Shown here in pieces: positions 49,173 to 58,067 of a stretch of 64,000 nt of DNA. The stretch covers positions 5,146,001 through 5,210,000 of the forward strand of contig NZ_CP107852.1 in NCBI RefSeq assembly GCF_036346875.1, read 5' to 3'. Numbering within the stretch: position 1 is the first letter of the stretch; each line of letters begins with the position of its first letter. Both the position numbers and the translations under genes were made by a program. This DNA is from Nocardia sp. NBC_00508. Lineage in GTDB: Bacteria; Actinomycetota; Actinomycetes; Mycobacteriales; Mycobacteriaceae. The notes under the pieces were generated by a model that saw nothing but the letters and a program-made list of their open reading frames with translations, ran no database searches and had not been told where the DNA came from.

Positions 49173-49501
49173 TCGCCGCGCCTGCGCCTCCACTCCCGTC
49201 GTGGTCGCCATGGTCGGGCTGGCTCGAACTCCAGCCCGACTTGATCGATGGTTGTACCGGCATCGCCCGGCTCTATCTCGGCGTCATCGCCGACAATCGC
49301 GGCGATACCGGACAGCAGTGTGGCACAGGTAAGTTCGGCGTCGATGGTGTCGGTGAAGGCGTCGAGACCGGCGAGCACCGACTCGGCCGCGGCACGGGGA
49401 TCGAACTCGACGTGCGTTTCCGGAAGGCGACCCCGCAGCGGCTGCGCGAACCCGCAGTGTGTCCACTGAGCCGGAACAGTCCACTGCCGTCCATCGAGCA
49501 C
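49163..49501 (-). CDS. Hypothetical small acidic protein
   Basis: 112 codons. The middle part, AAESVLAGLDAFTDTIDAEL and CATLLSGIAAIVGDDAEIE, looks like a real alpha-helical protein with balanced acidic residues, whereas the Arg-rich end (RPRREWRRRRGDQW) is less convincing. The GTG at 49501 has AAAGGG upstream. It overlaps the end of the membrane protein gene by ten bases. No family recognised; it may not be expressed. Confidence 0.4.
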   Translation of the reverse strand: MLDGRQWTVPAQWTHCGFAQPLRGRLPETHVEFDPRAAAESVLAGLDAFTDTIDAELTCATLLSGIAAIVGDDAEIEPGDAGTTIDQVGLEFEPARPWRPRREWRRRRGDQW

Positions 49502-49552
49502 CGCCCTTTGGCAGGTCGGGCAGCACGGAGGGGATTCTTACCGTCTGCCGGG

Positions 49553-50320
49553 CTAAGGTGCCGGTGCTGGGCGGTGGACCAAAGTGAGCAGGTGCGCGGC
49601 TAGCTCGCGCGGCATGGTGATCATGCAGTCGTGGCCGGTCGGGAGGACCAGGAGCCTATCGGCGGGGAGGTCGGCGGGCGGGAGGGTGCGGGGCATGGCG
49701 GTGCGCATGGCTTTGAAGGTCTCGCCGCCTTCGCTGCAATAGACGTGCGATACCGGAATCGCTGCTAGGGCTTGGGGGTTCGTTAGTTTCAGCGGTTGCT
49801 GGAAGGTCTTCAAGGATTGCGGGGTCTGCATCGACGCGACCCAGCTGAGGTCGGGTTCCTCCGTGACGCCGTAGAGCCCGCCGTCGCCCATAGGTTCGGT
49901 TTGGGGCGGTACTCGCCAGCCATCGCCGTGGGCGGCGGCCGCGGCGACGAAGGCCTCGACCATGCCGGGCATGATGTCGGCGACCGCTTCGCCGTCGCGG
50001 GGGACGAAGGTGTCGATGTAGACGAGTTCGGCGATGCGGTCGGGGACGGCGTCGGCCAGGGCCGTGACGACGATGGCGGCGTAGCTGTGGCCGACCAGGA
50101 TGACGTCGGTGAGGTCCTCGGCGGTGACCAGGTCGATCAGGTCTCGGACATGGGTGTCGAGGCCGACGTCCGCGGTCAGTGCGTGGGCGCGGTCGCCGAG
50201 ACCGACCAGCGAAGGGGCGAGGACTCGGTGCCCGGCGTCCTCGAGCAGCGGGGTGACCCGCTGCCAGACCCATCCGCCGTGGAAGGCGCCGTGGACGAGC
50301 AGGTAGGTCGACATGATCAT
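49553..50320 (-). CDS. Alpha/beta hydrolase of the polyketide operon
   Basis: 255 residues. YLLVHGAFHGGWVWQRVTPL is the oxyanion-hole strand; VILVGHSYAAIVVTALADAV holds the nucleophile Ser in GHSYA; VLPTGHDCMITMP gives the catalytic His. This subfamily includes plant-type methyl esterases and polyketide methylesterases. It is the last gene of the leftward polyketide operon, its ATG overlapping the monooxygenase stop by four bases, so an action on the polyketide or its ester is plausible. Confidence 0.82.
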   Translation of the reverse strand: MIMSTYLLVHGAFHGGWVWQRVTPLLEDAGHRVLAPSLVGLGDRAHALTADVGLDTHVRDLIDLVTAEDLTDVILVGHSYAAIVVTALADAVPDRIAELVYIDTFVPRDGEAVADIMPGMVEAFVAAAAAHGDGWRVPPQTEPMGDGGLYGVTEEPDLSWVASMQTPQSLKTFQQPLKLTNPQALAAIPVSHVYCSEGGETFKAMRTAMPRTLPPADLPADRLLVLPTGHDCMITMPRELAAHLLTLVHRPAPAP

Positions 50321-51564
50321 TTCTCCCTGGATTTCGATAGGGCCGTGGCGGTTTCGCTCGCCGGAGGCGGCACGGGCTCGGGGAGGATGCCGAGTCCGAT
50401 CACGCGGGCCACCAGCCGGGGCAGGCGGGGGAAACGCCGGAGCAGACGGACGAGCAACGGTTTGTCGGTGCCGGGGCGCCCAGCGCTGGGATAGAGGTCG
50501 GACAGCAGGTGCAGTTGCGCGAATTGCACTACGCGCATCGGGAATTCGCGGCGCCGCTGAACGGCGCGCAGGGTGGCCGTGGTCGGTGTCGCGCCCGCGG
50601 TGAGGACCGGTGCCAGCAGCCTGGCGGCCGCGATGGCGTCCTGCACGGCGAGATTGATCCCGACGCCTCCCGCCGGCGACATCGCGTGCGCCGCATCCCC
50701 GATCGCGACCAGTCCCGGCCGGTACCAGCGGCGCAGCCGATCCACCCGGACGTCGAGCGGTTTCACGTTGTCCCAGTCGAGGATCTCGGCATCCAAGTGC
50801 GGCGCGAGCACGGGATAGATGGTGGCCAGATCCGCGCGGAACCGCGCCAACCCCGCGTCCCGGATGATCGCGAAGGCGCCCTTCGGGATCATGTACGCGA
50901 CCTGGAGATAGTCCCCGCGGTCGATACAGACGATGAAGAACCCTTTTCCACTGCGGACCGTGGGCAGGCGCTCACCCTCGGGCTTGGTCACCCGGAACCA
51001 CAGCACGTCCATCGGTGCGGCGCTGGCGGCGACTTCGAGCAGCCCGGAGCGGCGCACGATCGAATGGCGTCCGTCGGCGGCGATCACCAGATCGGCGGTG
51101 ATCTCGAGCGGTCCCTCGGGAGTTCGGGCCAGTGCCCCGGTCACCACGCCGTCGCGCTGGATCAACTCGGTGACCTCCGCCTGCTGCACCAACCGGAAAC
51201 CCGGGTAGCGGCGGCCCGCCTCGGCGAGGAAGTTCAGCACGTCCCACTGCGGCATGAACGCCACGAACGGGAAACGTCCCGGCAGTGCGCTGAAGTCGGC
51301 GAAGACGACCGGACCGATTGCCGTCGCCATCGGCAGCTGCGACAGCTCGACGTGCGGCAGCGCGAGAAACTCCTCGGCCAGGCCGAGATCGTCCATCGCG
51401 AGCAGCGTCGAGGTGTGCACGGTGTCGCCCCGGAAATCGCGCAGGAAGTCCGGATGCTTCTCCAGCACGAGCACGTCCACGCCGGAACGGGCCAGCAGCA
51501 GGCCCGTCATCAGCCCGGCCGGTCCGCCGCCGACCACGCAGACCCGCACGGATTCGGTTCTCAC
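50317..51564 (-). CDS. FAD-dependent aromatic monooxygenase
   Basis: 415 residues. VCVVGGGPAGLMTGLLLARSG is the FAD dinucleotide loop, FRGDTVHTSTLLAMDDLGL a segment typical of this group, ADLVIAADGRHSIVRRSGL the DG motif, and LVAIGDAAHAMSPAGGVGIN the GD motif that closes the flavin site: a class A hydroxylase of the p-hydroxybenzoate type. It would hydroxylate or oxidise an aromatic polyketide. The GTG at 51564 is chosen for its GTGA overlap with the upstream gene; an in-frame ATG three codons before is possible. It also overlaps the hydrolase gene by four bases. Confidence 0.88.
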   Translation of the reverse strand: MRTESVRVCVVGGGPAGLMTGLLLARSGVDVLVLEKHPDFLRDFRGDTVHTSTLLAMDDLGLAEEFLALPHVELSQLPMATAIGPVVFADFSALPGRFPFVAFMPQWDVLNFLAEAGRRYPGFRLVQQAEVTELIQRDGVVTGALARTPEGPLEITADLVIAADGRHSIVRRSGLLEVAASAAPMDVLWFRVTKPEGERLPTVRSGKGFFIVCIDRGDYLQVAYMIPKGAFAIIRDAGLARFRADLATIYPVLAPHLDAEILDWDNVKPLDVRVDRLRRWYRPGLVAIGDAAHAMSPAGGVGINLAVQDAIAAARLLAPVLTAGATPTTATLRAVQRRREFPMRVVQFAQLHLLSDLYPSAGRPGTDKPLLVRLLRRFPRLPRLVARVIGLGILPEPVPPPASETATALSKSREK

Positions 51565-52487
51565 GCCAGGCATGCCGGCACCTGCCCGCCGTTGTAGAGC
51601 ACCATCTCGTCGAAGATGGACAGCACGTCCAGCGGCTCGCCGAGCGGGCCGCCGGACAGTTCCGCATCGGCGCGATACAGATTGCCGACCAGCCGCTCCT
51701 GGTCGACCAGGTCGGCGAACTCGCCGTGGTCGGCCTCCAGCGCGATCGCCAGCGGCGTCAACCCCAGCGCGCGTCCCTCCGCCGCCAGATCCTGCACCCA
51801 CCGCAGATATCGCAGCGTCTGGTCGAAGATCTCTGGTCCGGTGACCGGACCGTGCCCGGCGACGACCGTCTCGGCGCCGAGTGCGGCCAGCCGCCGCACC
51901 GCGGCGACCGACCCGCTGACCGACCCCATCAGGCAGAACGGCGCCGCGCCGGACATCACCAGATCCCCGGCGAACAGCACGCGCTCCTCGGGCAACCACG
52001 CCACCACGTCGTTGGTGGTGTGCGCGGCGGAACCGAGATGGCGGAGCTCCACCCGCCGCTCGCCGAGGTGCAGAGTCAACTGTTCGCCGAACGTGATGCC
52101 CGGCAACGTGACTCGCACGTCACCCCAGTCCACGTTCGGCCACAGCTTCGTCAGTGCCAGGCCGGTCTCGGCCATCTCGGGCCGGATCCGGTCGTGGCCG
52201 ATGACGACGGCGGTCGCCCCGAACAGGTGGTTGCCGAAGTTGTGGTCACCGTGGTGGTGGGTGTTCACGATCGTGCGGGCCGGTCCGAGGCCGAGCCCGT
52301 CGACGAACTCGACGAGCGCCCGGGTGCGTCCCTCGGTCGCAAGCGTGTCGATGACCACCGCGCCGTCCGGCCCGACCAGCACACCGGCATTGCTCACACA
52401 CCACCCGCCGCGGCTGTGCGTGTACGCGTAGACCCCGTCGGCGATCTCGCGCACAACCGGCGGTGCGGAGGACTTGGTGGCTGTCAT
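51561..52487 (-). CDS. Metallo-beta-lactamase-fold cyclase/thioesterase
   Basis: 308 residues. IVNTHHHGDHNFGNHLFG at about 73-90 provides the HxHxDH zinc site; LGSAAHTTNDVVAWL, FAGDLVMSG and VVAGHGPVTG give the other ligands. In several aromatic polyketide clusters a protein of this fold, for example ActIV, closes the last ring and releases the product from ACP. Its location in the middle of the operon, with 4-base overlaps on both sides, supports this role. A general hydrolase is the alternative. The ATG at 52487 overlaps the aromatase/cyclase stop. Confidence 0.82.
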   Translation of the reverse strand: MTATKSSAPPVVREIADGVYAYTHSRGGWCVSNAGVLVGPDGAVVIDTLATEGRTRALVEFVDGLGLGPARTIVNTHHHGDHNFGNHLFGATAVVIGHDRIRPEMAETGLALTKLWPNVDWGDVRVTLPGITFGEQLTLHLGERRVELRHLGSAAHTTNDVVAWLPEERVLFAGDLVMSGAAPFCLMGSVSGSVAAVRRLAALGAETVVAGHGPVTGPEIFDQTLRYLRWVQDLAAEGRALGLTPLAIALEADHGEFADLVDQERLVGNLYRADAELSGGPLGEPLDVLSIFDEMVLYNGGQVPACLA

Positions 52488-53416
52488 GTCGGCGACTTCG
52501 TCGTCTCGGCGTAGCGCACCGCGCACAGCAGCGTATTGCGGCTGTTGGTGGACAACGCCTCGGTCAAATAGGCGCGGGCATCAGCGAGATCCGTTTCAGC
52601 GCCGAGAATCTCGCGCGCGGCGGCGGGATTGATCGCGACCGTGTGGCGTGCGGTGACCACCGCGCCGTCCGGGCCGTCCGCGAATTCCCACGCGCCGCTG
52701 TGCCCGAAGAGCATCGCCGGTGGCAGCAGCTGCTTGTAATCGATCCGCTCGCCGGGGAAGCAGATACGCACCGACTTGGTGGTATGCGGGATGCCGCCCG
52801 CGGTCACCGTGTCCATCTCCATCAGCTGCACGCCGTCGTCGTCCTCGGTGAGCTCGATCCGGCTGACGTGCGGGACGTGCTCGGGCCACCGCTCGCTGTG
52901 ATAGACGAAGTCGTACAGGTCGGCGGCCGAGCATTGCAGTGTCACCGTGTCTTCGAAGGTGTGGACGACCTCCTCGACCGGGTGGCCCAGCTCCGCGATG
53001 CGGGCAAGCGCCGCGAGCTCGGTCTCACTGTTGCGGTCCACCGCCGTGGCGATCTCCTCGGGATCGGCGCCGTCCACCACCGTGAAGTGATGGTCCAGCG
53101 TGACTTCGGTGGCAGCGCCGGTTTCGCGCAACGACCAGGAGCCGCCCATCGACGCGATCGGCGCCTGGCTGCGCTCCTGCTCGAAGACGATGCGGCGCTG
53201 CTCGGGGTCGAGCACCCGCCGCGAGGTCCAGCTCTTCACCGCGCCGTTCACGGTCGCCCACAGCCGGAATCGCTCGTCGTCCGGCCCGCGGTGCAGGTGG
53301 CGCACCAGCACGCTCGGCGCGAAGATCACCGGCCACTTGGTCACGTCGGCGACCAGGTCGTAGACGACGTCGGGCGCGGCCTGAATCACCTTTCGATGGC
53401 TCATCACGCGGCTCAT
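52484..53416 (-). CDS. Didomain aromatase/cyclase
   Basis: 310 residues, two START-like (SRPBCC) domains. Domain one starts HRKVIQAAPDVVYDLVADVT and KWPVIFAPSVLVRHLHRG; domain two starts near 155 with VHTFEDTVTLQCSAADLYDF and ERWPEHVPHVSRIELTEDDD. Didomain ARO/CYC proteins act with C9-reducing ketoreductases to cyclise and aromatise the first ring (C7-C12), which fits the ActIII-like gene here. The ATG at 53416 overlaps the ACP stop by four bases (ATGA). Confidence 0.9.
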   Translation of the reverse strand: MSRVMSHRKVIQAAPDVVYDLVADVTKWPVIFAPSVLVRHLHRGPDDERFRLWATVNGAVKSWTSRRVLDPEQRRIVFEQERSQAPIASMGGSWSLRETGAATEVTLDHHFTVVDGADPEEIATAVDRNSETELAALARIAELGHPVEEVVHTFEDTVTLQCSAADLYDFVYHSERWPEHVPHVSRIELTEDDDGVQLMEMDTVTAGGIPHTTKSVRICFPGERIDYKQLLPPAMLFGHSGAWEFADGPDGAVVTARHTVAINPAAAREILGAETDLADARAYLTEALSTNSRNTLLCAVRYAETTKSPT

Positions 53417-53667
53417 GCCACACCCTGCAGTTGGCTGTTGACGATATCGACCAGCTCCTGAGGTGTCCTGACCTCGATGAGCTGCTCCTCCGGGATGGTC
53501 ACGCCGAAGTCGCGCTGGATCCGCGCCGCGGTCTCGATGAGCGCGAGCGAGTCGTAGCCCAGTTCCTCGAATTCGACCGCGGCGATGTCGCCGTCGAGTT
53601 CGGCGAGGTCCTCGCCGCCGGCGCATTCCACGAGAATCCGGCGTAGTTCGGTGATGGTGATGGTCAT
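53413..53667 (-). CDS. Acyl carrier protein of the type II PKS
   Basis: 84 residues. LGYDSLALIE carries the phosphopantetheine Ser40; helix one ELRRILVECAGG and the closing LVDIVNSQLQ are as in aromatic PKS carrier proteins. It sits 19 bases after the chain length factor and overlaps the aromatase gene, in the usual KS-CLF-ACP order. No phosphopantetheinyl transferase is in the window; a genomic one must activate it. Confidence 0.95.
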   Translation of the reverse strand: MTITITELRRILVECAGGEDLAELDGDIAAVEFEELGYDSLALIETAARIQRDFGVTIPEEQLIEVRTPQELVDIVNSQLQGVA

Positions 53668-53686
53668 GGTTCGCTCCTGGGAGTAT

Positions 53687-54901
53687 TCAGTCGGACACGG
53701 CGCGCACGACGACCGCGGAGTTGAAACCCCAGCGTCCGCGGGCCAGGACGAGCGCGCCGCCGACAGTGGCGGAGCGCGGGGCGCCGAGAACCAGGTCGAT
53801 CCGGTAGTCCTCGGCGAGTGTGGTGGTGTACGCGGTCGGCGGGATCACCGAATCGCGCACCGACAGCAGCGCGGTCACGATGTCGAGCGGGCCCGCGCCG
53901 GAGAACAGTCGTCCGGTCAGGGGTTTCGACGCGGTGACCGGAACGCCACCGGCTCCGAAGATCGCCTCGATGGCCGCGGCCTCGTCCCGGTCGCGATCGG
54001 GGATGCCGGAGGCGTCGGCGAACACCACGTCGATGTCGCCGGGCGTCATCCCGGCGTCGGCCAGGGCGAGTTCGGCGGCCCGGCGCAGACCCGATGGCCG
54101 GTCCGAGCCGGGCGGCGGGTCGAAAGTCGAGGCGTACCCGGCGATTTCGCCGTGCACCTTGGGCACCCCCCGGGCCCGCGCGGCGGCGGCGTCCTCGACG
54201 ACCAGCATCGCGCCGCCCTCACCGGGCACGTACCCCGCCGCGCCGACGTCGAAGGGCAGGTAGGCCCGCTCGGGATCGGTGGACGTGCTGACCGAACCGC
54301 TGGCCAGATGCGAAGCCCACCCCCACGGGTCCAGCGCCGAATCGACACCGCCGGTGACCACCAGCGGCGTGCCGCGCCGCACCGTGCGCCGGGCGTGACC
54401 GATCGCGTCCAGCCCGCCCGCCTGCTCGGCGACCAGCGCGCTGCTCGGTCCGCGCATGCCGTGCCGGATCGAGATCTGGCCGGTGTTGACCGCGTAGAAC
54501 CATGCGAACGACTCGTACACGCTGACGTGCTCGGAGCCGAGCGACCACAGCTTGTTGAACTCGCGGTGGGTGAATTCGAAACCGCCGGAGGCGTTTCCGG
54601 TCACCACGCCCATGTCGTAGTCGGTCAGCGTCGTGGTGTCGACCTTTGCGTCGTCGAGTGCCCACTGCGCGGCGACCAGGGCCATCCTGGTCGACACGTC
54701 GGTCTGCGGCAGCAGTCGGCTGGGCAGATGCTCGGCCGCGTCGAAATCGGCCACCTGTCCGGCCAGGCGCGCCGCCGAGCGGCCGGCGTCGAATCGGGCG
54801 AGCGGCGCGATTGCGCCACGTCCGGCCAGCACGGCATCCCAGAAACGTTCCACGCCCATGCCGTTCGGCGCGAGCACTCCCATTCCGGTCACGAGGATCA
54901 T
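53687..54901 (-). CDS. Chain length factor (KS-beta)
   Basis: 404 residues of the ketosynthase fold. The active-site Cys is replaced by Gln160 in ALVAEQAGGLDAIG, the mark of a chain length factor that decarboxylates malonyl-ACP and sets chain length. GVLAPNGMGVERFWDAVLAG opens it. Residues lining the tunnel, which control the number of units, cannot be judged without a structure alignment. The ATG at 54901 overlaps the KS-alpha stop by four bases. Confidence 0.95.
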   Translation of the reverse strand: MILVTGMGVLAPNGMGVERFWDAVLAGRGAIAPLARFDAGRSAARLAGQVADFDAAEHLPSRLLPQTDVSTRMALVAAQWALDDAKVDTTTLTDYDMGVVTGNASGGFEFTHREFNKLWSLGSEHVSVYESFAWFYAVNTGQISIRHGMRGPSSALVAEQAGGLDAIGHARRTVRRGTPLVVTGGVDSALDPWGWASHLASGSVSTSTDPERAYLPFDVGAAGYVPGEGGAMLVVEDAAAARARGVPKVHGEIAGYASTFDPPPGSDRPSGLRRAAELALADAGMTPGDIDVVFADASGIPDRDRDEAAAIEAIFGAGGVPVTASKPLTGRLFSGAGPLDIVTALLSVRDSVIPPTAYTTTLAEDYRIDLVLGAPRSATVGGALVLARGRWGFNSAVVVRAVSD

Positions 54902-56166
54902 GCCGCCACCGCCTCCGTCTTGCGCAGCACCATCGCGCTCTGGAAACCGCCGAACCCGCTGCCCACGGTGAGCACCGTGTCCATCCGGTGGTCCCGGGCG
55001 ACCAGCGGCACGTAGTCCAGATCGCATTCCGGGTCCGGCTCGTGCAGGTTGGCCGTCGGTGGCACCACCTGGTGCTCCAGCGCCAGCAGCGAGGCGGCGA
55101 TCTCGACCGAGCCGATCGCGCCGAGCGAGTGCCCGACCATCGACTTGATCGAACTCATCGGCGTGGCGTAGGCGTGCCCGCCGAGACTGCGCTTCACCGC
55201 GGCGGTCTCGTGCCGGTCGTTCTGCCTGGTGCCGGAGCCGTGCGCGTTGATGTAGTCCACGCCGGTCGGGTCGATCCTGGATTCGTCCAGCGCCACCCGG
55301 ATCGCCTCGGCCATCTCGCGGCCGTCGGCCTTCAGGCCGGTCATGTGATAGGCGTTGCACCTGGTCGCGTACCCGGAGATCTCGGCGTAGATGCGCGCGC
55401 CGCGCTTGCGGGCGCTCTCGTACTCCTCCAGCACGAACATCGCAGCGCCCTCGGCGAGCACGAAACCGTTGCGCGAGTTGTCGAACGGCCGCGAGGCCAC
55501 CTCCGCCTCGTCATTGCGCGGCGTGGTCGCCTTGATCGCGTCGAAGCAGGCCACCACGATCGGCGTGATCGGGGTGTCCGACGCGCCCGCCACCATGACG
55601 TCGGCGGAACCTTCCCGGATCAACTGCACCGCGTGGCCCACCGAGTCCAGGCCCGACGTGCAGCCGTTGGAGACCATCGCCACGGGGCCCTCGGCCCGCA
55701 CGCTCCAGGCCACTTCCGCGGGCATCACGCTGGGCACCATGTAGTCGAACATGTGCGGCGAGAGATACGACTCGTCGACCAGCCAGTTCTTCCCGGAGTC
55801 CGACAGCACCAGGTATTCGCGCTCCAGACTGGTGGCCGCAGCGACCGCACTGCCGAGGCTCACGCCGAGCCGGTGCGGGTCGACCGCGGCGACGTCGAGT
55901 CCGCTGTCGGCCACCGCCTCCCGCGCACAGACCACGGCGAACTGCACCGCGCGGTCCATGCGCCGAATCTCTCTGGGCGACAATCCCTCCCGGACGGGGT
56001 CGAAATCCGCCTCGCCCGCGACCTGGGACCGGTACGGTGAGGCGTCGAAGAACGAAATCCGGCGCGTCGCGGTGCGGCCTTCGGACAGCAGCTTCCAGAA
56101 CTCGTCCTTGCCCGACCCACCGGGTGCGCGGACACCGAGTCCGGTGACGACAACGCGGCGGCTCAT
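54898..56166 (-). CDS. Ketosynthase alpha of the type II PKS
   Basis: 422 residues. The catalytic set is complete: Cys169 in VSNGCTSGLDSVG, His309 in INAHGSGT, Lys341 and His346 in SSIKSMVGHSLGA. Numbering agrees with the actinorhodin ketosynthase. The loop before the Cys reads SNGCTSG where STGCTSG is usual. First gene of the leftward seven-gene operon. Upstream of its ATG at 56166, the region shared with the divergent carboxyltransferase gene carries a SARP-type element. Confidence 0.96.
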   Translation of the reverse strand: MSRRVVVTGLGVRAPGGSGKDEFWKLLSEGRTATRRISFFDASPYRSQVAGEADFDPVREGLSPREIRRMDRAVQFAVVCAREAVADSGLDVAAVDPHRLGVSLGSAVAAATSLEREYLVLSDSGKNWLVDESYLSPHMFDYMVPSVMPAEVAWSVRAEGPVAMVSNGCTSGLDSVGHAVQLIREGSADVMVAGASDTPITPIVVACFDAIKATTPRNDEAEVASRPFDNSRNGFVLAEGAAMFVLEEYESARKRGARIYAEISGYATRCNAYHMTGLKADGREMAEAIRVALDESRIDPTGVDYINAHGSGTRQNDRHETAAVKRSLGGHAYATPMSSIKSMVGHSLGAIGSVEIAASLLALEHQVVPPTANLHEPDPECDLDYVPLVARDHRMDTVLTVGSGFGGFQSAMVLRKTEAVAA

Positions 56167-56239
56167 CGCGCACCACCGGATGCGTGGGTGTTCATGGCGT
56201 TATCTCCCTTCGATCGTGCGACCAAGCATCGGGGGCGGT

Positions 56240-56257
56240 GCTCGAACCTCGCTCGAG
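56240..56257. promoter_or_regulatory. SARP-type double heptamer in the KS-alpha/accDA promoter
   Basis: GCTCGAA-CCTC-GCTCGAG: heptamers of the TCGAG-type consensus of SARP regulators, with starts 11 bases apart. A third TCGAG follows at 56266. It lies 74 bases from KS-alpha and 108 from the carboxyltransferase start, and could activate both. The same element is found before the ketoreductase gene. Confidence 0.6.
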
Positions 56258-56364
56258 CCGAGGAGTCGAGTTGTTCTCTAGCGGGGGCGCGCAGGCTGTC
56301 GCTGTGATCGCCCGGCCGGCGCTGTCCGGACCGATCACCCGTTCCCCGAGCACAGGAGACACGC

Positions 56365-58056
56365 GTGATGAAGTCAGCACACCGCCCCGACGGCGCCGCG
56401 GACTGGGTGCTCTGCCCGGCATGCCTGATCCCGCTGTACGGCAAGCGATTCGCCCGCGATCTCGGCGTGTGCGGCGAATGCGGCAGGCACACACCGATCA
56501 CCGCCGAGCAGCGCATCGTCCAGCTCGCCGACCAGGGCCGGTTCGAGCCGCTGCCCGGGACCGCGACCGACGACGACCCGCTGAGCTTCACCGACACCAA
56601 GCCCTACCGGGATCGGCTGGCCGCCGCTCGCGCCCGCACCGGCATGCACGACGCGGTCCTGTGCGCGCACGCCACGGTCGAAGGGCACCCGGTGGTGATT
56701 GCCGCGATGGACTTCCGCTTCCTCGGCGGCAGCCTCGGCACCGCGGTCGGCGAGATGATCACCGCGGCGGCCGAAACGGCGCTCGCGCAGCGTATTCCGC
56801 TACTCATCGTCACCGCGTCCGGCGGCGCGCGGATGCAGGAGGGCCCGCTGTCGCTGATGCAGATGGCCAAGACGAGTGCGGCGCTGGAACAGTTGGACCG
56901 GGCGGGCATCCTCACCGTCACCCTGATCACCGACCCCACCTACGGCGGCGTCGCGGCGTCCTTCGCCACTCTGACCGACGTGCTCATCGCCGAGCCGGGC
57001 GCACGCCTCGGATTCGCCGGACGGCGGGTGATCGAGCAGACCATTCGCCAGGAGTTGGCGCCGAAGTTCCAGACCGCCGAATTCCTGCTGGAACGCGGGT
57101 TGATCGACATGATCGTGCCGCGCGCGGGCCTGCGCCAGGCGCTCGGTGGACTGCTGCGGGTCGCGGCGCTGGTCGATCCGACCGAAAGCTTGGTTTCCGC
57201 GGACCCGGGTGTCATCACCGATCCGGACCGCCTCGCCGAGAACGATCCCTGGGCGCAGGTGCGCCGTGCGCGCACGCCCCAGCGGCCGACCGCGCTCGAC
57301 TACTTCGCACTCGCCTTCGACGAGTTCCGTGAGCTGCGCGGCGACCGGATCTCCGGTGACTGCCCCGCTGTGGTCGGCGGAACGGCCTGGCTCGGCACGC
57401 AACCGGTGATGGTGATCGGGCACCAGAAGGGTCACGAGCCGAAAGAGCTGATGGAACGCAACTTCGGCATGCCGACACCCGCCGGGTATCGCAAGGCGGC
57501 ACGACTCATGCGTATGGCCGAGAAGCTGGGTCTGCCCGTCATCACCCTGATCGACACGCCGGGTGCCTATCCCGGCGCGACCGCCGAGGAGCAGGGTCAG
57601 GCGATCGTCATCGCGGAGAACATCCGGCTGATGTCCGCGCTGCGGGTGCCGGTGGTCAGCGTGGTCATCGGCGAGGGTGGCAGCGGGGGAGCGCTGGCGC
57701 TCGGCGTCGCCAACCGGGTGCTGATGTTCGCCAACGGAACGTACTCGGTGATCAGTCCGGAGGGCTGTGCGGCGATCGTCTGGAACGACCCCGCGGCGGC
57801 GCCGAAGGCCGCGGCCGCGCTCGCGCTGACCGCCAGGGACTTGCTTCGGCTCGGGGTGGTCGACGCAGTGCTGCCGGAGCCGGGCGACGATGTCGCTGCC
57901 GCTCCGGTGGCCGCTGCCGAGCAGTTGTATCGCGCACTGGCCGCGACGCTCGGCGAGCTCGTCGGGCGCAGCGGTGTGGAGCTGGCCGACGAGCGCCGCG
58001 CCCGGTTCCGGCGGTTCGGTGCACGGCCGCAGGTGCTCGTCCGGTCGGTGGCGTAG
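56365..58056 (+). CDS. Fused acetyl-CoA carboxylase carboxyltransferase (AccD-AccA)
   Basis: 563 residues. The N-terminal beta part has the Cys4 zinc ribbon (C17, C20, C36, C39) and TASGGARMQEGPLSLMQMAK, the acyl-CoA oxyanion region. From about 300 the alpha part has TPQRPTALDYFALAFDEFRE, MVIGHQKGHEPKELMERNFG, LIDTPGAYPG and GEGGSGGALALG. E. coli has these as two chains. The product transfers carboxyl from biotin to acetyl-CoA. GTG 56365 or ATG 56368 follow AGGAG. It is divergent from KS-alpha, and the biotin carboxylase gene follows 11 bases later. It supplies extender units for the cluster. Confidence 0.93.
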   Translation: MMKSAHRPDGAADWVLCPACLIPLYGKRFARDLGVCGECGRHTPITAEQRIVQLADQGRFEPLPGTATDDDPLSFTDTKPYRDRLAAARARTGMHDAVLCAHATVEGHPVVIAAMDFRFLGGSLGTAVGEMITAAAETALAQRIPLLIVTASGGARMQEGPLSLMQMAKTSAALEQLDRAGILTVTLITDPTYGGVAASFATLTDVLIAEPGARLGFAGRRVIEQTIRQELAPKFQTAEFLLERGLIDMIVPRAGLRQALGGLLRVAALVDPTESLVSADPGVITDPDRLAENDPWAQVRRARTPQRPTALDYFALAFDEFRELRGDRISGDCPAVVGGTAWLGTQPVMVIGHQKGHEPKELMERNFGMPTPAGYRKAARLMRMAEKLGLPVITLIDTPGAYPGATAEEQGQAIVIAENIRLMSALRVPVVSVVIGEGGSGGALALGVANRVLMFANGTYSVISPEGCAAIVWNDPAAAPKAAAALALTARDLLRLGVVDAVLPEPGDDVAAAPVAAAEQLYRALAATLGELVGRSGVELADERRARFRRFGARPQVLVRSVA

Positions 58057-58067
58057 GGGCTGGGACC

